Notes under the pieces: generated by a model
Databases searched by the model: none
What the model saw: the letters and a program-made list of their open reading frames with translations, nothing else
Told to the model about the DNA's origin: nothing
In this document: one piece after another, positions 7,476-11,866 of the stretch
How positions within the stretch are numbered: the first letter of the stretch is position 1
Layout: every line of letters begins with the position of its first letter
Program-made: the position numbers and the translations under genes
Source of the DNA: Bacillota bacterium
GTDB lineage: Bacteria; Bacillota; Bacilli; Bacillales_B; DSM-18226
DNA length: 11,866 bases
Assembly: GCA_021821235.1 (NCBI GenBank)
Contig: JAKACS010000037.1
Location: forward strand, 1 to 11,866
Direction: 5' to 3'

Positions 7476-8956
7476 AAGAGTTATTAGAAAAATATTTTGG
7501 CTACCGTGCGTTTAAAAAAGGCCAAAAGGATGTAATAGCCTCGATTTTAGCTGGCAAACATACATTGGCCATGCTGCCGACAGGTACAGGCAAATCACTT
7601 TGTTATCAGCTGCCTGGTTTTCTCCTCAGCGGGTCAGTAATTGTTGTCTCACCGCTTTTGTCTCTAATGCAGGATCAGGTCGAACAAATGATGAAGTTTA
7701 AAGAAAAACGTGTGATTGCCTTAAATTCATTTTTAACTGGTATAGAGAGAAGAACGGCGCTCCAACAACTGGAAAACTATAAATTTATTTTTATATCTCC
7801 GGAAATGCTTCAGACCGAGGCAGTGTTCCAAAGATTGAAAATGCTTTCGATTTCGCTTTTTGTCGTTGATGAAGCACATTGCATCTCTCAATGGGGCTAT
7901 GATTTTCGGCCGGCATATTTAAAGTTGGGAGAAATCCGGCGCCAATTGGGTTCCCCCCAAACTCTTGCTCTTACGGCAACAGCTACGAAAACAGTTCGTG
8001 AGGATATTTTGCGTTCACTTGAGCTGCAAGACGCTACGAAAATTGTATCAACGGTTGATCGTCCGACGATTGCCTTCTCAATTGTGGAGACAACCGATTA
8101 TCTTGAAAAGCAGCAGCGAATCCTCGAATATGCTCAAAAACTGGAGAAACCGGGTATTATTTATTTTTCCAGCAAAAAAGCAGCAGATCAGATGGCGCAA
8201 TATTTGCGGGAGAATGGACTCAGCAAGGTGATGGCATACCATGGCGGACTGGATCAGGAACAACGTTCGCTAATTCAGCAGCAATTTATTCATAATCAGC
8301 TTGACATCATTTGTGCAACAAGTGCTTTTGGAATGGGAATCAACAAAGAGAATGTCCGTTTTGTCATCCATTTTCATATGCCGCTGCAACTTGAGTCCTA
8401 TCTGCAGGAGATTGGCAGGGCAGGTCGTGATGGCCTGCCGAGCATTGCGATTTTGCTCTACTCTCCTGGAGATGAGCAGCTGCCAATCCAGCTAGTTGAA
8501 AGCGAATTGCCGGGCAAATGGCAAATTGATTGGATCTTTCACAAGCTAAAAGAACAAAAACCAGCCAATTTTTCCTTCATTCAAAAGGAGTTGCTGGAGA
8601 TGGGCGGTTTATCCGAAACCCAGCTGCGCCTGATTGAAGAATTTTTAAATGGTGTCCCTTTATCTCTTTCCAATCTTGAAGAAATACAAAGAAGAATGGA
8701 ACAATACGTGGACAATCGGCTGAGGATAAAGAAAGCCAATATTGCAAAAGTGAAAAAATGGATAGAGGCCAAACAGTGCAGACGGGAAATCATCCTCGAC
8801 TACTTTCATGAAACCATTGTGACGAAAGTAGCCAACTGTTGCGATCATTGCGGTATTGATCTAGAGACGTACGAGGCGAAACCATCAACGCCCGTTATGG
8901 CCGAACCGGTCAATTGGCAGAACTATTTGTACGAGATATTATTAAGTGAGAGTTGA
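7469..8956 (+). CDS. recQ: ATP-dependent DNA helicase RecQ (short RecS/YpbC type)
   Basis: This superfamily 2 3'-5' DNA helicase acts in recombination and fork repair. The 495-aa protein has the RecQ motif 0 (F15, Q19), Walker A PTGTGKS with K42, the DEAH box at D134-H137, motif III LALTATATK, motif IV IIYFSSKKAA, and motif VI QEIGRAGRDG. A zinc-binding region follows, with C437, then C457, C458 and C461. Its spacing is C-C-x2-C rather than the C-x2-C-x2-C of E. coli RecQ, as in B. subtilis RecS from memory. There is no HRDC domain, so it is shorter than E. coli RecQ (about 610 aa). The ATG at 7469 lies within the end of ypbB with only a weak ribosome binding site, suggesting translational coupling to ypbB. 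B. subtilis calls this gene recS (ypbC). Confidence 0.94.
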   Translation: MLEELLEKYFGYRAFKKGQKDVIASILAGKHTLAMLPTGTGKSLCYQLPGFLLSGSVIVVSPLLSLMQDQVEQMMKFKEKRVIALNSFLTGIERRTALQQLENYKFIFISPEMLQTEAVFQRLKMLSISLFVVDEAHCISQWGYDFRPAYLKLGEIRRQLGSPQTLALTATATKTVREDILRSLELQDATKIVSTVDRPTIAFSIVETTDYLEKQQRILEYAQKLEKPGIIYFSSKKAADQMAQYLRENGLSKVMAYHGGLDQEQRSLIQQQFIHNQLDIICATSAFGMGINKENVRFVIHFHMPLQLESYLQEIGRAGRDGLPSIAILLYSPGDEQLPIQLVESELPGKWQIDWIFHKLKEQKPANFSFIQKELLEMGGLSETQLRLIEEFLNGVPLSLSNLEEIQRRMEQYVDNRLRIKKANIAKVKKWIEAKQCRREIILDYFHETIVTKVANCCDHCGIDLETYEAKPSTPVMAEPVNWQNYLYEILLSES

Positions 8957-8960
8957 TCAA

Positions 8961-9569
8961 ATGAAAAAGAAATACACTGATATCGTCAATGAATTGTCTG
9001 ATCGAGAATTGTTGTTTCATTTGTACACCACTCAAGCGATTCTATTCGTAATCGCAATTGTCCTTGGCATGATTTTGTTTGATCCATTCGCTTTATTTCG
9101 TCATATTCGTTTGGATGATCGAAATATTATTACCATAGGTGTGAGTGGGGGAATCTTGGTTGTCGTCATTGACTTGCTCTTGATGAAATGGCTGCCAAAT
9201 TCTTTTTATGATGATGGGGGGCTAAACGAAAGGATTTTTCGCAACCTGCCGATCTGGCAAATTGCCTTTATAACGCTTCTTGTGGCCATTAGTGAAGAAT
9301 CGCTTTTCCGCGGAATCATTCAAGCTAAATTTGGCTTGGTAGCAGCAAGCGTGCTGTTTGCTCTAATTCATTTTCGTTATTTGTTTAACTGGTTTTTATT
9401 GATTGACGTTGTACTGCTCAGCTTTTTTATCGGTATCGTATTTTGGCTGACGGATAATTTGGCGGTAACCATCGTAATGCATTTTATCATTGATTTACTT
9501 TTAGGTATTTATATGAGATGGAAGAGCAAAAAAACTGAACAAGAACAGGCAGGGATGCTGAATGAATAA
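8961..9569 (+). CDS. ypbD: CPBP family intramembrane metalloprotease YpbD
   Basis: This 202-aa polytopic membrane protein has about six hydrophobic segments and the three motifs of the CPBP (Abi/CAAX-protease, Rce1-like) family. These are EExxxR (E112, E113, R117), FxxxH (F133, H137) and HxxxD (H174, D178), the expected glutamate-histidine active site in the membrane. The bacterial substrate is unknown. The start is uncertain: ATG 8961 has a poor AAGTGAGAG upstream, and a GTG at 8946 (inside recQ) would add five residues. I chose the ATG because it gives the normal N-terminus. It begins 4 nt after the recQ stop and overlaps ypbE by 8 nt, so the three genes are probably translated together. 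Confidence 0.9.
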   Translation: MKKKYTDIVNELSDRELLFHLYTTQAILFVIAIVLGMILFDPFALFRHIRLDDRNIITIGVSGGILVVVIDLLLMKWLPNSFYDDGGLNERIFRNLPIWQIAFITLLVAISEESLFRGIIQAKFGLVAASVLFALIHFRYLFNWFLLIDVVLLSFFIGIVFWLTDNLAVTIVMHFIIDLLLGIYMRWKSKKTEQEQAGMLNE

Positions 9570-10239
9570 GGAAAATCCATATAGAGACCAAGCTGAACGT
9601 TTGCGCCAGCGAATTGATAAAGTTCAGGAGCCGAAAAATCAAGCTGCTGGCTTGCCGCCAAGAAGCGAATTGCACCGTCATCAACGAAAAAGGACAAAAT
9701 GGAAGCTGAAATATCCTGTCATTCGATTGCTTGTTTTATTTTTTATTTTACTGCCGATTGTCAGTTTTAGTGTGTATTCATACCTTAGTGGTTCGAAAAA
9801 CGGAAAAGCTGTTAAAGCTACAGTTGATTCAAAAGGCTACGAAACCATTAATTTCGAAAAAGCAAAACCGAAAGAAAAGCAAAGCAGCCAAAAAGAGAAA
9901 ACAGCAAAACCGGACAGCCCGCAAAATGAACGAGGTAATGCCGGAAAAAACGAATCCAAACCAAATGAAAATCCGGCACCTGCTTCACCGAATACCACAA
10001 GTTCCCTCAATACAAACGGGAATCCTGTTAATGGCGAAGGAAACAATGCTTTAAGCCGAACGGTTCCAAATGAGAATAAAGTAGTCTACCATACAGTTAA
10101 GCCGCAAGAGACGATCTATCGGATTGCGATGAATTATTATCACTCAAAAGCAGGCGTCGCCATTATAAAGCAAGCAAATAATATTCAAACCAATTCGATA
10201 ATCAGGGGGCAAGTTTTAAAAATCCCGCTTACTGAGTAA
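9562..10239 (+). CDS. ypbE: YpbE, membrane-anchored LysM protein
   Basis: This 225-aa protein has a basic cytoplasmic N-terminus of about 50 residues, one TM helix at about 52-75, and a long Lys/Glu/Pro/Asn/Ser-rich low-complexity linker (about 80-165). A C-terminal LysM domain follows at about 176-222 (YHTVKPQETIYRIAMNYY, ending VLKIPL). The topology places the LysM outside, binding peptidoglycan at the end of a flexible tether. There is no catalytic domain. The start ATG 9562 overlaps the end of ypbD by 8 nt, and AGGCAGGGA lies just upstream. Position and architecture match B. subtilis YpbE. The function is unknown; a role at the cell wall is inferred from LysM only. Confidence 0.9.
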   Translation: MNKENPYRDQAERLRQRIDKVQEPKNQAAGLPPRSELHRHQRKRTKWKLKYPVIRLLVLFFILLPIVSFSVYSYLSGSKNGKAVKATVDSKGYETINFEKAKPKEKQSSQKEKTAKPDSPQNERGNAGKNESKPNENPAPASPNTTSSLNTNGNPVNGEGNNALSRTVPNENKVVYHTVKPQETIYRIAMNYYHSKAGVAIIKQANNIQTNSIIRGQVLKIPLTE

Positions 10240-10264
10240 CCGATCAGCCAATGAACGGTTTTTG
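10238..10264 (+). terminator. Weak terminator after ypbE
   Basis: AACCG (10238-10242) pairs with CGGTT (10256-10260), with an inner TCA/TGA extension, followed by TTTTG. The stem is short and interrupted, so read-through into ypbF is likely. Confidence 0.4.
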
Positions 10265-10320
10265 TTCTACTTTAACGGACAAGTTCATAAAGTTTAGAAG
10301 GGGAAACGGAGGGGATCCAT

Positions 10321-10779
10321 GTGGATACGTCTAATTTGCTGCTTGACGATAAAATGGATAAGGCGACAAAGAAAATCCTTGAAAATGTGATTAAAAGAAA
10401 AAAGAAGTTTGATAAGTACAAAAAGCGCCATACACTGGCTATTTGGGGAACGTTAATACCTGCTTTTCTTTATATTAATTATTTATATTTTACAATCGCC
10501 AAGGTATATTCGTACTCCTTTGCTGCCATGTTTTCGGCATTTGTTAAAGATTCGAGCAATCTTATTTTTCTATTTGTTACAATAGGAATGTATGGATGGA
10601 TGAATTTAATGAAAGAAAAAATGGACAAAGCAGAAAAAGAGTTTCATGAATTGAGATGTGAAATTGTTGAACGCAGTAAGGATTTATGGGGTACCGAGGA
10701 AGAGTGGAAAAATCGTCATGTTGTGTTTGATCTGATGAACAAAAATTTTGAAATTAATCTTTACCATCAAAAAAAATAA
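10321..10779 (+). CDS. ypbF: YpbF, two-TM protein of unknown function
   Basis: This 152-aa protein has a Lys-rich cytoplasmic N-terminus (residues 12-37, many KK pairs), TM helices at about 38-60 and 79-97, and a charged C-terminal helical tail of about 55 residues (KEKMDKAEKEFHELR, then LWGTEEEWKNRH). It is assigned to YpbF by position after ypbE and by overall size and topology; its function is not known. The start is a GTG at 10321 with GGAGGGG 6 nt upstream. An ATG two bases earlier (10319) is in another frame and opens a 23-codon ORF, so the initiation site reads ATGTG. The gene converges on cotJC, sharing a hairpin. It may be transcribed with ypbB-ypbE by read-through or from its own promoter. 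Confidence 0.82.
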   Translation: MDTSNLLLDDKMDKATKKILENVIKRKKKFDKYKKRHTLAIWGTLIPAFLYINYLYFTIAKVYSYSFAAMFSAFVKDSSNLIFLFVTIGMYGWMNLMKEKMDKAEKEFHELRCEIVERSKDLWGTEEEWKNRHVVFDLMNKNFEINLYHQKK

Positions 10780-10806
10780 GAAGCAGCTTGACACTGCTTC
10801 ATTTAT
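10770..10806. terminator. Bidirectional terminator between ypbF and cotJC
   Basis: GAAGCAG (10780-10786) pairs with CTGCTTC (10794-10800) around a 7-nt loop. On the minus strand it is followed by TTATTTTTT, a good tail for cotJC. On the plus strand the tail ATTTAT is weaker. Confidence 0.8.
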
Positions 10807-10808
10807 GA

Positions 10809-11378
10809 TTAAAAAACATTCTTCTGTTCGCGATCTTCTTTTAGAATTTCCACTGCTTCGCGAAAACGCTGGGAATGGATGATTTCTCTTTCCCTCAAGA
10901 AGCGAAGGCCGTCGTTTAGGTCAGGATCATCGCTTAAATTAATCAGCCATTGATAAGTAGCCCGTGCCTTTTCTTCAGCAGCGATATCTTCGTACAAATC
11001 CGCAATGGGATCACCTTTCGCTTGGATATACGTGGCAGTCCAAGGAATTCCTGCAGCATTGTGATAAAACAATGCCTTGTCGTGATCAGCATAATGACCA
11101 TCCAGGCCAGCGGCTTTCATTTGATCGGGAGTTGCATCTTTTGTTAATTTGTATACCATCGTTGCAATCATTTCGAGGTGGGCAAATTCTTCTGTTCCAA
11201 TATCCGTTAAAAGCCCGATGACATTATCCGGAATGGTATAACGCTGATTTAAGTACCTTAGAGCTGCAGCGAGCTCACCGTCAGCACCGCCATATTGCTC
11301 GATGAGAAATTTAGCCAGGGTAGGGTTGCATGTACTGACGCGCACTGGATACTGCAGTTTTTTTTCATAAATCCACAT
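10809..11378 (-). CDS. cotJC: Spore coat protein CotJC, manganese-catalase family
   Basis: This is an inner spore-coat protein of the dimanganese catalase family, 189 aa, the expected CotJC length. Metal ligands inferred by alignment to Lactiplantibacillus manganese catalase (E35, E66, H69, E148, H181) are all present: E35, E64 and H67 (EEFAHLE), E135, and H168 (EIIHSQRF). The 33-residue spacing between the last Glu and His is the same. An intact dimanganese centre is therefore likely, although catalase activity is not proven by this. The start ATG at 11378 has AGGAGGGG (11387-11394) 8 nt upstream. It is the last gene of cotJABC, 23 nt after cotJB. The operon is expressed in the mother cell (sigma-E in B. 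subtilis); its promoter would lie beyond the window. Confidence 0.96.
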   Translation of the reverse strand: MWIYEKKLQYPVRVSTCNPTLAKFLIEQYGGADGELAAALRYLNQRYTIPDNVIGLLTDIGTEEFAHLEMIATMVYKLTKDATPDQMKAAGLDGHYADHDKALFYHNAAGIPWTATYIQAKGDPIADLYEDIAAEEKARATYQWLINLSDDPDLNDGLRFLREREIIHSQRFREAVEILKEDREQKNVF

Positions 11379-11401
11379 GTGTTAATCCCCTCCTAATCGA
11401 A

Positions 11402-11662
11402 TCAAACTTGCCAAGGCCATGGGGAATCGCTCCAATTCCATGGATAGCCGGAGTAGCTGTTGCCATACTGCAGCAAAGGGCCGAATTGGCTTTCAAAGGA
11501 CTTTTTGATTTTTTTCCGTTCTTTCGCATAATGGTTAAATTGATTAGTCGCTTCAAAGTCATTTGGGTGGGTATCCAAATAGAGAGTTAGTTCGACAAGG
11601 ACAAAGTCAACTATTTGCAATTGCTCCATCAATTGATAATACTCTGCGGGTACTTGCTTCAT
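11402..11662 (-). CDS. cotJB: Spore coat protein CotJB
   Basis: This small coat protein of the CotJ complex is 86 aa. The helical body contains the typical LMEQLQIVDFVLVELTLYLD and HPND stretches, followed by a Trp/Pro/Gly/Ser-rich tail (WNWSDSPWPW). It is needed with CotJA and CotJC for assembly of the CotJ proteins into the coat in B. subtilis. The ATG overlaps the cotJA stop codon (ATGA), and AGGAGGGGG (11670-11678) lies 7 nt upstream, inside the cotJA coding end. No enzyme motif is seen. Confidence 0.94.
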   Translation of the reverse strand: MKQVPAEYYQLMEQLQIVDFVLVELTLYLDTHPNDFEATNQFNHYAKERKKIKKSFESQFGPLLQYGNSYSGYPWNWSDSPWPWQV

Positions 11663-11866
11663 GACAGATCCCCCTCCTGTGTTCTTTCATATGGACTGTA
11701 AAAGGGATCATAAAATGGTTCCCAAAGAGTACCTGCTTTCAGTGCTTCTGCTGGCGTAAATTGCTGAAGGTTCGGCTGTTGATATCCCAAGTATAAATGC
11801 GGGGGAGTAGAATACGTTTTTGTTTTCATTGGCATACAGGGATCAAATGGACTGATATAAGGTTTA
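11659..11866 (-). CDS. cotJA: Spore coat protein CotJA (partial, N-terminus outside window)
   Basis: Reading the minus strand from 11865 gives 68 open codons ending in TGA (11659-11661), with no start needed before the window edge. The translation begins KPYISPFDPCMPMKTKTYST and continues through LYLGYQQPNLQQFTPAEALK and GTLWEPFYDPFYSPYE. This is the typical CotJA pattern: Pro-rich, with the Asp-Pro-Cys segment and the GTLW..LY/FYDPY end. The family is about 80 aa, so roughly a dozen N-terminal residues are missing. It overlaps cotJB by 4 nt (ATGA). Together with cotJB and cotJC it forms the intact cotJABC order. Confidence 0.92.
   Translation of the reverse strand, partial: KPYISPFDPCMPMKTKTYSTPPHLYLGYQQPNLQQFTPAEALKAGTLWEPFYDPFYSPYERTQEGDLS

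Noticed and set aside
9837..10046. Minus-strand ORF rich in Phe/Gly/Ser within ypbE
   Set aside because: It is the complement of the low-complexity Lys/Pro/Asn linker of YpbE, so its openness is explained by biased composition.

Overview
The window is about 11.9 kb of chromosome from a spore-forming member of the Bacillaceae. The AT-leaning base composition, strong AGGAGG-type ribosome binding sites, the conserved order resD-resE-sigX-rsiX followed by fer/ypbB-recQ-ypbD-ypbE-ypbF, and a cotJ spore-coat operon all point there. It is not B. subtilis itself. A class I inorganic pyrophosphatase is present (B. subtilis uses the family II enzyme PpaC), and the genes between rsiX and fer differ from the B. 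subtilis set. The species cannot be named from the sequence.

Region 1 (8-2505, +): resD and resE, overlapping by 4 nt, encode a redox/oxygen-responsive two-component system. They are followed by three successive hairpins, the last a good rho-independent terminator. Region 2 (2724-4198, +): sigX and rsiX, overlapping by 23 nt, encode an ECF sigma factor of envelope homeostasis and its membrane anti-sigma factor, with their own terminator. Region 3 (4369-5154, +): a secreted or membrane-anchored M23 peptidase with a C-terminal LysM domain. It shares a strong bidirectional terminator with the convergent ppa gene. Region 4 (5220-6177, -): ppa (pyrophosphatase) and fer (4Fe-4S ferredoxin), separated by the fer terminator and each with its own predicted promoter of the same form, TTGCAG-N17-TATAAT.

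Region 5 (6423-10239, +) is a tightly packed unit: ypbB (HTH protein paired with RecQ), recQ (short RecS-type helicase), ypbD (CPBP intramembrane protease) and ypbE (membrane LysM protein). Coding regions overlap or nearly touch, which suggests translational coupling. ypbF follows as a separately translated two-TM protein. Region 6 (10809-11866, -): the cotJA-cotJB-cotJC operon, converging on ypbF. It encodes inner spore-coat proteins including a manganese-catalase-like CotJC with all expected metal ligands. cotJA is cut by the window end and is missing its N-terminus.

Most of the window is conserved Bacillaceae core. I see no phage, IS, CRISPR, RNA gene or clear novel system. The points most worth a second look are the repeat-rich fer/ypbB divergent region, the fer promoter lying on top of its Shine-Dalgarno sequence, the split YpbB/RecQ arrangement, and the accessory genes (M23-LysM, ppa, cotJ) placed in a core neighbourhood.
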